From Thermodesulfatator indicus DSM 15286 (GTDB taxonomy: Bacteria; Desulfobacterota; Thermodesulfobacteria; Thermodesulfobacteriales; Thermodesulfatatoraceae), in NCBI RefSeq assembly GCF_000217795.1, contig NC_015681.1, forward strand, positions 372,001-436,000: 64,000 nt of DNA, written 5' to 3'. The notes beneath the pieces are model-generated. The model made no database searches and was not told where the DNA came from. It saw only the letters and a list, made by a program, of their open reading frames with translations. Made by a program: the position numbers and the translations under genes. Below are positions 1 through 8,022 of this stretch, in pieces; positions within the stretch are counted from its first letter, which is position 1; the number at the start of each line of letters is the position of its first letter.

Positions 1-637
1 AAAAGACTACGTCAAACTTACCAAGCGTAGGTGGGAAGGGTTCTACCAGATTTAACTTGCGAAATTGAATCATACGACGGATCTTATCCTGAACCTTCCA
101 CTTGGCCCCGTTTTGCTTGAAATACTTAACCAAAAAGGTAACAGGAAGCCCACGGTTTACTTCTATCTGTGAGTACTCACCCTTCTGACCTTTTTTAAGG
201 GCCTCCTGAGATATATCCGTAGCAAGAATCTGGATACGCCAAGAAAGCAGATCAGGAAAATACTCGTGAATGAGCATGGCCAAACTGTAAGGCTCCTGAC
301 CGGTTGAAGCCGCTGCCGACCAGAATCGTAGCTCTTTTTCCTTTTCCCTTAGCTTCTTTAACTCAGGAATTACCACTTTACGTAAGGCCTCAAAGGGATG
401 CTGGTCTCTAAAAAAATAGGTCTCATTAGTGGTCATGGCCTCAATAATTTCGTCGCGAAGCTGAGGGGTAAGACGTTTTGAGGCCACCTGATATAATTGA
501 TCCACATCACGATAATTAAGGGCCCTAGCAAGTTCCCTTAAGCGGCTTTCAATAAGGTATGTCTTTTCTTCCTTTAAAACTATACCGCTATGCTTAAAAA
601 CCAAATCTGCAAAAAAACGATATACTTCGGGTCTCAT
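1..637 (-). CDS. cheR: CheR chemotaxis protein methyltransferase (3' end outside window)
   Basis: This gene encodes the SAM-dependent enzyme that methylates glutamates on chemoreceptors and works against CheB in adaptation. About 212 residues are visible and the C-terminus lies beyond position 1. The all-helical N-terminal domain is followed by the CheR hallmark TNETYFFRD (residues 70-78), the SAM-binding segment WSAAASTGQEPYS (about 106-118) and an acidic ATDIS turn near 140. The ATG at 637 overlaps the cheB stop in an ATGA arrangement, so cheY-cheB-cheR read as one reverse-strand operon. The family is certain from these motifs. The missing end could carry an extra domain such as TPR repeats. 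Confidence 0.95.
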   Translation of the reverse strand, partial: MRPEVYRFFADLVFKHSGIVLKEEKTYLIESRLRELARALNYRDVDQLYQVASKRLTPQLRDEIIEAMTTNETYFFRDQHPFEALRKVVIPELKKLREKEKELRFWSAAASTGQEPYSLAMLIHEYFPDLLSWRIQILATDISQEALKKGQKGEYSQIEVNRGLPVTFLVKYFKQNGAKWKVQDKIRRMIQFRKLNLVEPFPPTLGKFDVVF

Positions 638-1719
638 GCTACCTTCCGTTGCAAGAATATTTTCTGAAGAAATAAAGGTATTTCTTGAAGGGGCAGCACA
701 TAATCAGCAAGACCGGCTTCAACTACCGCCCTTGGCATACCGTAAACCGTAGAAGTAGCTTCATCCTGAGCCACAATAAGAGCTCCGGCCTCTTTCAAAA
801 CCATGGCTCCTGCAAGACCATCCTGCCCCATTCCTGTAAGCACCATGGCCACACTTCGGCCTCCGTAAACTTTAGCTACTGAGCGAAAAAGAACATCTAC
901 TGCAGGACGACAGCTATTTTCAGGAGGGCCTTTGTGCAAGTGTATGACCTTAGCCACCCCTCGCTTAACTACCTCCATATGTTGATCACCCGGGGCAATA
1001 AATACCTTTCCAGGCCCTACCGGCACGCCAGCCTGAGCTTCAATGACCTTCAAAGATGAAAGTTGATCAAGTCTTGCGGCCAGCTGAGCTGTAAAAAGGG
1101 GCGGCATGTGCTGCACAATAAGAATAGGAACTGGAAAGCCCGCCGGAAGTTTGGGAATTATTTCGGAAAGGGCTTTAGGCCCTCCAGTAGAAACACCAAT
1201 GGCCACTACTTCTCTTCTTCCAACAATAGGCCTTCGAGGAACGGCTCTTACCGCTGGTTTAACTACTGAAGGCCTTGAAGGGAGTGGCCTTGCCGGTGTT
1301 ACTGGTTTAGTTACTCTAGGAACAGCTGTTTTTATTTTTGGGATGAGCTCTTCTTTTATGCGCTTAATACTTTCATTTAAAGAACTGGTAGAAGGTTTGG
1401 TGACAAAATCAAAGGCCCCTAAAGACAAAGCCTTTATAGTTTCTTTAGCGCCTTTTTCCGTAAGAGTGGAAAACATTATTACCTGAATCTTAGGATAAAG
1501 GCGCTTGAGCTTCTCTAAAGCCGTAAGCCCATCCATAACAGGCATTTCGATGTCAAGAGTAATTACTTCAGGGCGCAAGAGCCTGGCTTTATCAATAGCT
1601 TCCTTGCCGTTTGAAGCTGTGCCAACCAGTTCAATGTCAGGGTCAGCTCTTAGAGCCTCAGAAATAAGGCGACGAATAAGGGGGCTGTCATCCACTATCA
1701 GAACACGAATCTTTCTCAC
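634..1719 (-). CDS. cheB: CheB protein-glutamate methylesterase/deamidase
   Basis: CheB is a two-domain response regulator that demethylates and deamidates chemoreceptors. With the start chosen here the receiver has acidic D10/D11 and phosphoacceptor D56 (in TLDIEMPVMDG). A linker rich in Pro, Arg and Val covers about 130-165. The esterase domain has the triad S177 (GVSTGGP), H204 (VQHMPP) and D300 (TGMGQDG). I chose GTG at 1719 over the longer ATG at 1740: it overlaps the cheY stop by 4 bp (GTGA), has GGAGG just upstream, and places the start directly before the first receiver strand. The length (361 aa) is normal. It is co-transcribed with cheY and cheR. Confidence 0.95.
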   Translation of the reverse strand: MRKIRVLIVDDSPLIRRLISEALRADPDIELVGTASNGKEAIDKARLLRPEVITLDIEMPVMDGLTALEKLKRLYPKIQVIMFSTLTEKGAKETIKALSLGAFDFVTKPSTSSLNESIKRIKEELIPKIKTAVPRVTKPVTPARPLPSRPSVVKPAVRAVPRRPIVGRREVVAIGVSTGGPKALSEIIPKLPAGFPVPILIVQHMPPLFTAQLAARLDQLSSLKVIEAQAGVPVGPGKVFIAPGDQHMEVVKRGVAKVIHLHKGPPENSCRPAVDVLFRSVAKVYGGRSVAMVLTGMGQDGLAGAMVLKEAGALIVAQDEATSTVYGMPRAVVEAGLADYVLPLQEIPLFLQKIFLQRKVA

Positions 1720-2087
1720 AGGGCTTCCTCCATAAGCCAACGGATCTTGGACTCAAGCATTTCTTGATCAAAAGGTTTCATAAGATACTCGTTAGCTCCG
1801 GCCATAATGGCGTCAATTACGCTTTTTTCCTGGTTTTCAGTAGTGACCATCATAATCTTTACGTTATTCCAGCGTGGGTCCTGGCGAACGGTCTTTAAAA
1901 ATTCGTAGCCATTCATCACTGGCATGTGCCAGTCAAGGAGAATAAGGGCGACATCGGGATTTTCCTCAAGCACCTGAAGGGCCTCTTTTCCATTAGCAGC
2001 TTCAAGAACTTCATAACCCATGCCTAGTAAATAACGTTTTTCGATTTGCCTGATGGATTTTGAGTCATCAACCACCAGTACTTTCAT
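1716..2087 (-). CDS. cheY: CheY-type single-domain response regulator
   Basis: This is a stand-alone receiver domain of 123 aa. The acidic pocket (D7, D8), the phosphoacceptor D52 (LLDWHMPVMNG), T82/T83 and K104 (YLMKPF) are all intact, so it should be phosphorylated normally. It is the first gene of the cheY-cheB-cheR operon. A good ribosome site (AGGAGAT) precedes the ATG. Its position suggests it carries the output of a CheA-type kinase encoded elsewhere to a flagellar or pilus motor. No cheA, cheW or receptor gene is in the window, so the motor it serves cannot be told. Confidence 0.9.
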   Translation of the reverse strand: MKVLVVDDSKSIRQIEKRYLLGMGYEVLEAANGKEALQVLEENPDVALILLDWHMPVMNGYEFLKTVRQDPRWNNVKIMMVTTENQEKSVIDAIMAGANEYLMKPFDQEMLESKIRWLMEEAL

Positions 2088-2245
2088 AATCTATCTCCTA
2101 AAGGTCTTTGACCAGATGTCTCTTCTATCTTCGGCAAAAAGAGGGAGTTTCTTAAAAAATTTTTAGTTGATGGCTAACGGTTAATAGTGAATGGTTATAA
2201 AATCTGTTCTGCTAACCAAAACTAAAAAATTCTTGGGAGTTCATT

Positions 2246-2620
2246 ATGATAATTGGCCTAGGAATTGACCTGGTAGAAGTTCCACGCATAGAAAAAGTGC
2301 TTACCAAGCACCAGAAAAGATTTTTAAACAGAATTCTTACTGAGAAAGAAAAAAATGCTATTTCTCGCAAAAGATTCATAGCTACTTATGTAGCGGCTTA
2401 TTTTGCCACTAAAGAAGCTTGCTCCAAGGCTCTTGGCACCGGGCTTCGCGGCGTTTCCTGGAAAGAAATGGAACTTCTTCACGAACCTTCAGGAAAACCT
2501 TTTATGAGACTACACGGCCGCGCTTTGGAACGATTCAAATTTTTGGGTGGTAAAAGAATACACGTTTCCCTTTCTCACGAAAGACTTTACGCCACCGCCA
2601 TAGTTATAATTGAAGATTAG
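2246..2620 (+). CDS. acpS: Holo-[acyl-carrier-protein] synthase AcpS
   Basis: AcpS transfers 4'-phosphopantetheine from CoA to the serine of acyl carrier protein, here presumably AcpP encoded at 28845. At 124 aa it has the normal AcpS length, with the Mg-binding start IGLGIDLVEVPRIEK (residues 3-17) and the ATKEACSKALGTG motif (about 55-67) that carries the second metal and CoA ligands. The gene stands alone, diverging from cheY. Its stop codon overlaps the stop of the convergent gene at 2617 by 4 bp, which leaves no room for a terminator between them. Confidence 0.95.
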   Translation: MIIGLGIDLVEVPRIEKVLTKHQKRFLNRILTEKEKNAISRKRFIATYVAAYFATKEACSKALGTGLRGVSWKEMELLHEPSGKPFMRLHGRALERFKFLGGKRIHVSLSHERLYATAIVIIED

Positions 2621-3672
2621 CTTACGAATTCGGCTAATTTGTCGTAATCAAGGGAGCGAGCCGTTATTTCAAAGGCACAGGAAAGCTTTTCTGGATGGCG
2701 TATGCGAGCCTGCCCAGGAAGGCGTTCAGTGCGTCTGGCCACCGAATAGGTATCTTCTTTCGCAATAAGAATGGCTACCTGTTTCTCTTCTGCTCTGGCT
2801 AAAATTATTTCGTTAGGATAAAGACCACCAGTTAAGATGAGACAAACCGCTCCAGTTTCAATAGCCGCTAGCTGAATATCTGAGCGATCTCCTCCCACAA
2901 TAACACCAAAATTTGAAAGCTTACGAAAATATTGAATGGCTTTATCCACTTGCATACCACCAATGAGGAAACTTTCCACCAGGCGGTCTTCAGCGGTATG
3001 GCCCAAAAGGCGAGCCCCAAGGTATTCCCTTAAGTCTTTCACAGAAACAGCAGCTAACTTGTTATGATGAGGGATTTCTCCAAGAATCTCTATTCCCTTT
3101 TTCTCTAGATAAGGCTTTATGAGATCTTGATAGTTATAAAGGTGCTCTTCACGTATGTCATTAAAAATCACACCGAGTTTTTGTTCTGGAAATTCTTGAG
3201 CCGCTTGCAAAATGTAATCTACCACGTATTCTCCCTCGTAGCGTACTACTAAACATATGTGAGCATTTAGGCTTTTGGCTAGATCAACACCAGAGATCCC
3301 CAAAAATTTTCCTGAGTAAAGACTTCCGTATCCACCCAGTAATAAGACATCAGCCTCTTTTTGTGCCTCTTCACAAAAAGTCAAAACTTGAGGCATAAGA
3401 GCTTCTAATTCGCCTTTAAAGCCTTTCACCACTGTATCTTGCGTAAGAATTACGGCTGAAAGCTTATCAAGGGGGACATCAAGCTCAAAAACCTTTGCCA
3501 GAAAAGCGGCGTCATCGTCAACAATATAACCATTTTGATAAACAGGCCGGTTTCCAACAGGTTTGCGATAAGAAAAAGGAATATTTTTTTTCTTAAAAAA
3601 TTGGCCAAGCCCCAAGAGGGCCAATGTTTTGCCAGAAAAACCTGAGGTTGAACAAACATAAACAATACTCAT
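2617..3672 (-). CDS. DRTGG-domain protein with BioD-like P-loop domain (phosphotransacetylase-associated family)
   Basis: A 351-residue cytoplasmic protein. The N-terminal 200 residues are a dethiobiotin-synthetase-like P-loop fold (CSTSGFSGKT, about 7-16). The C-terminal part (about 215-325) matches the DRTGG domain that also occurs between the P-loop and catalytic domains of long phosphate acetyltransferases. The catalytic phosphotransacetylase domain is absent, so it is probably a nucleotide-binding sensor rather than an enzyme of acetyl-phosphate. Its ATG overlaps the stop of the upstream acyl-CoA synthetase gene (ATGA), so the two are translationally coupled. A role in regulating that synthetase is inferred from the coupling. 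Confidence 0.8.
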   Translation of the reverse strand: MSIVYVCSTSGFSGKTLALLGLGQFFKKKNIPFSYRKPVGNRPVYQNGYIVDDDAAFLAKVFELDVPLDKLSAVILTQDTVVKGFKGELEALMPQVLTFCEEAQKEADVLLLGGYGSLYSGKFLGISGVDLAKSLNAHICLVVRYEGEYVVDYILQAAQEFPEQKLGVIFNDIREEHLYNYQDLIKPYLEKKGIEILGEIPHHNKLAAVSVKDLREYLGARLLGHTAEDRLVESFLIGGMQVDKAIQYFRKLSNFGVIVGGDRSDIQLAAIETGAVCLILTGGLYPNEIILARAEEKQVAILIAKEDTYSVARRTERLPGQARIRHPEKLSCAFEITARSLDYDKLAEFVS

Positions 3673-5774
3673 TTTTCTCCCCCTAAACTTAAGCGGGCAT
3701 CAACGGCTATGGTTTTGGAGCCCTTAGGGCCAACAATCAATGGGTTTACTTCCCCCTCACTTAGCTCAGGAAAATCAGAAACAAGCTGACCCATGGCCAC
3801 TATGGAACGCGCTAGAGCATTCATATCAACTTCTGGTTCGCCTCTTATACCTTTAAGCACTGGATAAGCTTTAATTTCCCTAATCATTTCAAGGGCCTCT
3901 TCTTTACTCAAAGGCGCCAGGTTAAAAGTCACGTCTTTCATAACTTCTACGTATATGCCTCCTAGGCCGAACATTACCATGGGGCCAAATTGAGGGTCTC
4001 TCAAGAAACCTACGATAACTTCTTTGCCTTTAGGGACCATCTCCTGGACTATAACCCCTAAAACTGAGATACCTGGCAGGCGTTTACGGACATTGATGAT
4101 CATTTCCTGGAAAGCTTTTACTAGTTCTTCATCATTTTTAATATTAAGCCTTACGCCGCCAATATCAGTTTTGTGTTGCACCTGTGGGGAAGCAACTTTT
4201 AAGACCACAGGGTATCCTATAACTTTGGCCGCTAAAAGGGCTTCATCCGTAGTGCGCGCCAGCAAACTTTTGGGAAAAGCAAAACCATAGGCTTCTAGAA
4301 GCTGTTTTACTTCATGATCAAGAAAATGGTTACGCCCCTCTAAACGTAAAGTTTGTAAAACTTGAGCCGCTTTTTCAAAATCTACTTTAAGGCGCTTGAT
4401 TTTAACCGGCGGCCTTTTTCGTCTGTACTCATAAATCCACGCTTTTTCAAAAGCAGAGACCGCCTCTTCGGGAAATTCATAATGAGGTATATGTTTTTTC
4501 AAAAGATGAGACCTGGCTTTTCTAACACTTTCCTCACCTATAAAACAGGCGGCAAGTGGCTTAATATCTTTTTTATCAGAAAGTATTCGAGCCACCGCTT
4601 CAGGGTCCACCATAGCTGTACGCGAAAGGATAACCAAAAGGCCGTTTAGGCTTTTATCTTCAAGAAGAAGGGACAAGGTCTTTTCGTAACGTTCAGCATC
4701 AGAATCACCAGTAATGTCAACGGGATTATAAAACGAAGCATAGGGCGGCAAGACTTTTCGTAATTTTTCCACCGTCTCGGTGGGAAGGGTTGGAAGCTCA
4801 AGAGAAGATTTTTCGCAGGCATCGGCAGCAACAATGCCTGGGCCACCAGAGTTAGTAAGTATGCCAAGATAAGGGCCAGACATCGGTGGGTTACAGGCAA
4901 AGAAAAGGCCAAGATTGAAAAACTCTCTTAGTGTTTGCGCCCTGATAATCCTTGCTCTTTTTACCGAGGCTGAAAAAGCCTCTTCAGAACCAGCAAGGGA
5001 CCCGGTATGTGATGAAGCCGCCCTTGCCCCTGCAGCCGTTGTGCCGCTTTTAAAGATTATCACAGGTTTTTTACGAGAAACCTCGGCCGCTACTTCGGTA
5101 AAGGCGCGTCCATCTTCAATGCCTTCAAGATAGCCCATTATAATTTCCGTATGAGGGTCTTCTGCAAGAGCCCTTAAACATTCTATTTCAGAAATATCAG
5201 CCTTATTACCTAAACTAACAAAACGAGAAAGGCCTATTTTTTGTGCTCGTGACCACTCTAGTACCGCCAGACATAAAGCCCCTGACTGTGAAAAAAAGCC
5301 GATCTTGCCTTTAAGAGGCTTCAAAGCAGCAAAGGTTGCGTTTAAATGCGAATAGGTATCAAGAATCCCCAGACAGTTAGGCCCTATAACCCGAATTCCG
5401 TAATTTCTGGCCTCTTTAACGAGCTCTTGCTCAAGTTTCGCCCCTTCACGGCCCATCTCTTTAAAACCAGAGGAAAGCACCACCGCCCCTTTTATGCCTT
5501 TCTGGCCACAAAGAGAAATAACTTCGGGAACAAAAGAGGCTCGCACGGCCACAATGGCAAGATCTACTTTTTGGGGAAGGTCTTTGATAGAAGGATACAC
5601 TTTAAGCCCTAAAATCTCCTGGGCTTTGGGATTTACTGGATATATGGCCCCAGGAAACTTGAAATCTAAAAGATTTTTTAAGACATCATGGCCAACCTTT
5701 CCCGGTTCCCTGGAAGCCCCTACAACGGCAATGGCCCTTGGTTTAAAAAAGAAATCTAACAATTTACGCCTCAC
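3669..5774 (-). CDS. Acetate/acyl-CoA ligase (ADP-forming), fused alpha-beta form
   Basis: This enzyme interconverts acetyl-CoA (or another acyl-CoA) + ADP + Pi with acid + CoA + ATP, giving substrate-level ATP or activating acids. At 701 aa it has the full fused architecture: a CoA-binding Rossmann domain (VVGASREPGKVG, 18-28), succinyl-CoA-ligase-like domains with the phosphohistidine in SSHTGSLAGSEE (H256), and a C-terminal ATP-grasp domain (about 475-700, with GGIYVEV). It is the upstream member of a two-gene unit with the DRTGG protein. Substrate preference cannot be read from sequence. The usual NDP-forming family name is acetate-CoA ligase (ADP-forming). Confidence 0.9.
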   Translation of the reverse strand: MRRKLLDFFFKPRAIAVVGASREPGKVGHDVLKNLLDFKFPGAIYPVNPKAQEILGLKVYPSIKDLPQKVDLAIVAVRASFVPEVISLCGQKGIKGAVVLSSGFKEMGREGAKLEQELVKEARNYGIRVIGPNCLGILDTYSHLNATFAALKPLKGKIGFFSQSGALCLAVLEWSRAQKIGLSRFVSLGNKADISEIECLRALAEDPHTEIIMGYLEGIEDGRAFTEVAAEVSRKKPVIIFKSGTTAAGARAASSHTGSLAGSEEAFSASVKRARIIRAQTLREFFNLGLFFACNPPMSGPYLGILTNSGGPGIVAADACEKSSLELPTLPTETVEKLRKVLPPYASFYNPVDITGDSDAERYEKTLSLLLEDKSLNGLLVILSRTAMVDPEAVARILSDKKDIKPLAACFIGEESVRKARSHLLKKHIPHYEFPEEAVSAFEKAWIYEYRRKRPPVKIKRLKVDFEKAAQVLQTLRLEGRNHFLDHEVKQLLEAYGFAFPKSLLARTTDEALLAAKVIGYPVVLKVASPQVQHKTDIGGVRLNIKNDEELVKAFQEMIINVRKRLPGISVLGVIVQEMVPKGKEVIVGFLRDPQFGPMVMFGLGGIYVEVMKDVTFNLAPLSKEEALEMIREIKAYPVLKGIRGEPEVDMNALARSIVAMGQLVSDFPELSEGEVNPLIVGPKGSKTIAVDARLSLGGEK

Positions 5775-5823
5775 GAAGTTTTAATTAATGATCGGCAATT
5801 TGAAAGGGCCAGTCAAGCAAAAT

Positions 5824-6060
5824 TTAATCTAATTTTTTAACTAAAATTTGGGCAGCTTCTTCGTGCCTTAAAGTGATGTGATAACCTTTGATTTCGTACT
5901 CTACAGGGTCTTTTAGAGGGGCATATCTTACAACTTTTACCTCGGCACCGGGCACAAAACCTAATTCCATCAAACGAATACGAAAAGAACCGTTTCCTAA
6001 AATTTTTACTATTTTTCCTTTTTCTCCGGTACGTAAGTCATCGAGTTTTAATTCCGCCAT
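5824..6060 (-). CDS. feoA: FeoA-domain protein
   Basis: A 78-residue SH3-like FeoA domain of the kind that binds the cytoplasmic face of the FeoB ferrous-iron transporter. The typical pattern GEKGKIVKI...RLMELGFVPGAEVKV is present at about 13-43. It starts 9 bp after the fur stop, so fur-feoA is one operon, consistent with iron-dependent control. No feoB follows: the next gene downstream is the acyl-CoA ligase on the same strand, so the transporter must be elsewhere, or this copy has another role. Confidence 0.9.
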   Translation of the reverse strand: MAELKLDDLRTGEKGKIVKILGNGSFRIRLMELGFVPGAEVKVVRYAPLKDPVEYEIKGYHITLRHEEAAQILVKKLD

Positions 6061-6069
6061 TTTCCCTCT

Positions 6070-6540
6070 TTAAACAGGGACTTTCTTTAAACAATCAGGG
6101 CAATACCCTAATATCTCAAAACGAATACCTGTAATACGATATCCGTATTTTTCAGTTACGTTTTTTTGAATTTGCTTAATGCGCTCATCATCAAACTCTT
6201 CTACTCGGCGACACTCAAGACATCTTATATGGCCATGGGGATGAGGCGAAGCCGGCTCGTAGTGCATATGGCCATCTTCATGGTAAACTTCCTGGAGAAG
6301 GCCACAGTCAATAAGCAAAGGAATAGTTCGATAAATAGAAGCCTTGGATAATTTTTTGCCCTTGTTACGTAGGCGTAGATAAAGTCCATCTACGTCAAAA
6401 TGCCCCGAAAGAGAAAATATTTCTTTGATAATGGTCTCTCTCTCTGGGGTGTATCTAAGGCCCTTACGGCGAATGTATTCTTTAAAAACTTCGAGCTGGA
6501 TAAGAGCATCTTCTTGCTTAGAATTATTTTGTTCTGCCAT
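6070..6540 (-). CDS. Fur-family metal-responsive repressor
   Basis: A DNA-binding regulator of the Fur/PerR/Zur family, 156 aa with this start. It has a winged helix (about 15-80, GLRYTPERETIIKEIF and KASIYRTIPLLIDCGLL), then the metal-binding dimerisation domain with HPHGHIRCLECRRVEEF and a C-terminal CPDC. The ATG at 6540 is preceded by AGAGG and matches the usual Fur N-terminus. A longer in-frame start at 6735 is rejected because it would read through the promoter region. The downstream feoA suggests iron as the ligand, so Fur is the best guess. PerR or Zur cannot be excluded from the residues alone. Confidence 0.9.
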   Translation of the reverse strand: MAEQNNSKQEDALIQLEVFKEYIRRKGLRYTPERETIIKEIFSLSGHFDVDGLYLRLRNKGKKLSKASIYRTIPLLIDCGLLQEVYHEDGHMHYEPASPHPHGHIRCLECRRVEEFDDERIKQIQKNVTEKYGYRITGIRFEILGYCPDCLKKVPV

Positions 6541-6570
6541 AAAAACCTCTTTTTGATTTTCTTTAACAAT

Positions 6571-6599
6571 TACTAAAAGATTTATAGCTATTTTGTCAA
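6571..6599 (-). promoter_or_regulatory. Probable sigma-70-type promoter of fur-feoA
   Basis: On the reverse strand a perfect TTGACA -35 box (6594-6599) is separated by 17 bp from a weaker TTAGTA -10 box (6571-6576), about 30 bp before the fur ATG. It lies inside the longer alternative reading frame, which supports the shorter Fur start. I see no clear Fur box. Confidence 0.5.
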
Positions 6600-6651
6600 G
6601 TAAAAAGCTAAACCCTGATATATAATGCTCTTTAAAAGCCCCTTCTGGGGA

Positions 6652-6699
6652 GTGGAAAAATTTTTCCCACAATGAAAAAAAATTTCCCACAAAGTGGAA
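6652..6699. promoter_or_regulatory. Two palindromic TTCCCAC/GTGGGAA-type sites, possible enhancer for the sigma-54 promoter
   Basis: Palindrome 1 (6652-6670) pairs GTGGAAAAA with TTTTTCCCAC. Palindrome 2 (6684-6699) pairs TTCCCAC with GTGGAA around AAA. Their centres are about 31 bp apart, close to three helical turns, and lie about 90-120 bp upstream of the -24 element at 6783. That is the usual place for a bacterial enhancer-binding protein site. Binding is inferred from geometry and symmetry only. The sites could also act on the divergent fur promoter. Confidence 0.45.
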
Positions 6700-6780
6700 G
6701 TCTTTTTCCCTCTTTTTTGCTGGCTTATTTGGCAATCTCTTTTTTTCTCCTTTTTTCTTTAATTTTCACCCTTATTTAAA

Positions 6781-6797
6781 TTGGCATAATATTTGCT
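6781..6797 (+). promoter_or_regulatory. Sigma-54 (RpoN)-type -24/-12 promoter
   Basis: TTGGCATAATATTTGCT has GG at 6783-6784 and GC at 6795-6796 separated by exactly 10 bp, the diagnostic sigma-54 spacing, and both flanking T-rich half motifs (TTGG and TTTGC) are present. Transcription would begin near 6808, about 105 bases before the PEP-CTERM gene. The leader contains an early AAGGAGGT (near 6823) with no obvious start codon at the right distance. Confidence 0.65.
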
Positions 6798-6914
6798 CTT
6801 TATTAAAAATAGAAAAAACAAAAAGGAGGTGGGAAACAGAATTTAGTGGCTATTATCTATCTACTTTAATTTAGATTATCTCACTTCAAAAAAATAACCA
6901 AAGGAGGAGGGGTT

Positions 6915-7832
6915 ATGTTTAAGAAGGTTTTAAGTAGTTTGTTTTTAGCGGTTTTAATGTTGGGTCTAGCTGTATCAAATGCAAAGGCTGCCCCTATTGT
7001 TATGGAAGGTAACTATGTTTATACCCAAGTTTCAGAAGACGGAACTCTTGGTAATGGTTTTAATTTTCCCGGAATTCAATATGATCCTTCTGGAACGGCA
7101 TCTTTTCCCGGGAGTGGGGGTAAAGACTTTCTTCAGCCAGGCGATCCGTTTGAAGGTTTTTATCTTAAAAGTAATGAATCGGGTATAATAGGGAATAACA
7201 ATGACTGGTCTGTTTTTATAGGAACCTTAACCGACCTTAGCGGTTCTGGTTATGACAACTTTATTAGATGGGAAGGCTCACTAGGAACTTATTTTGATGT
7301 GGCAATAGAAACTTATTTCAATGACAGTGATAAATTTATCAAATTTTCCACTACTGTTACAGCTTTAAATGATTTGACCGATGTTTATTTTTTGAGGGTT
7401 ATTGATCCCGATCAAGACACAAATGACTTTGGTATCTTTGACACCAATAATGCTAGAGGGTTTGGTTCTTTTTCGCCAGAGGATTGGGTTTACGCTGCCG
7501 GACCTATCAGTAACTGGACCATCGGCTTATATTCTGATTCTCTTGTCCCCCACAATACGGGAGTTTCATTTGCATGGTCAGGCGATCCTGAATTCTATTA
7601 CAACGGAAACAATGACGGAAACGGAGACTATACTATCGGATTAGCATTTTACCTTGGAGATCTCTCCGTGGGAGACTCCGTTACCTTTGACTACTACTAT
7701 GTTTTAGGAACCAGCCCTGCTGATGCTGCTAGTAATATTCCAGTTGCTAGCCCCATTCCCGAGCCCTCCACCGTCGTCTTAATCGGTGTGGGCCTTGGTG
7801 CTTTAGGCTTTTACAGATCCAGACGGAAGTAA
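6915..7832 (+). CDS. PEP-CTERM sorting-domain exported protein
   Basis: A secreted 305-residue protein. It has a signal peptide (1-26, ending in ANA-KA-A) and a C-terminal sorting signal: IPEPST (about 280-285), a hydrophobic helix (VVLIGVGLGALGF) and a basic tail (RSRRK). Exosortase cleaves such signals during export of exopolysaccharide-associated proteins. The mature part is acidic and rich in Asn, Asp, Gly and aromatic residues, like a beta-sandwich surface protein, with no catalytic motif I recognise. It stands alone behind a sigma-54-type promoter with a strong ribosome site (AAGGAGGAGG) and ahead of a strong hairpin. No exosortase gene is in the window. Confidence 0.9.
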   Translation: MFKKVLSSLFLAVLMLGLAVSNAKAAPIVMEGNYVYTQVSEDGTLGNGFNFPGIQYDPSGTASFPGSGGKDFLQPGDPFEGFYLKSNESGIIGNNNDWSVFIGTLTDLSGSGYDNFIRWEGSLGTYFDVAIETYFNDSDKFIKFSTTVTALNDLTDVYFLRVIDPDQDTNDFGIFDTNNARGFGSFSPEDWVYAAGPISNWTIGLYSDSLVPHNTGVSFAWSGDPEFYYNGNNDGNGDYTIGLAFYLGDLSVGDSVTFDYYYVLGTSPADAASNIPVASPIPEPSTVVLIGVGLGALGFYRSRRK

Positions 7833-7840
7833 TCAAGATC

Positions 7841-7870
7841 CAGAGGGGGCGGAAATTTCCGCCCCCTCTG
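7841..7870 (+). terminator. Perfect 30-bp palindrome after the PEP-CTERM gene
   Basis: Two 15-base arms (CAGAGGGGGCGGAAA and its exact complement) form a GC-rich stem immediately after the stop codon. No long T tract follows (CTTTCATG), so it is either a weak intrinsic terminator or a 3'-end stabilising structure. Confidence 0.6.
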
Positions 7871-8022
7871 CTTTCATGTCAATCTTGCCTCGTCAATAAA
7901 TCAAAAATCTCTTACCCAAAATCCGCTAATAATTCTCTGGTCATTTTCTGGTAATTTCGTTTAATTCCGCTAAAAATAAGAATTTAAAATCAGAAGATAA
8001 GAAGCGAAAAATCTATTTAACA
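7871..8022. other. Intergenic stretch between the terminator hairpin and the IS
   Basis: AT-rich, about 150 bp. I see no gene, promoter or recognisable remnant here. It does not encode the missing upstream part of the binding-protein pseudogene found on the other side of the IS. Confidence 0.5.

Noticed and set aside
4646-4912. Reverse 88-codon frame inside the acyl-CoA ligase gene
   Set aside because: It overlaps a well-supported gene in another frame and has no recognisable domain.
6541-6735. 65-residue N-terminal extension of the Fur protein
   Set aside because: It lacks family similarity, covers a perfect TTGACA -35 box, and the ATG at 6540 has a ribosome site and the normal Fur start.
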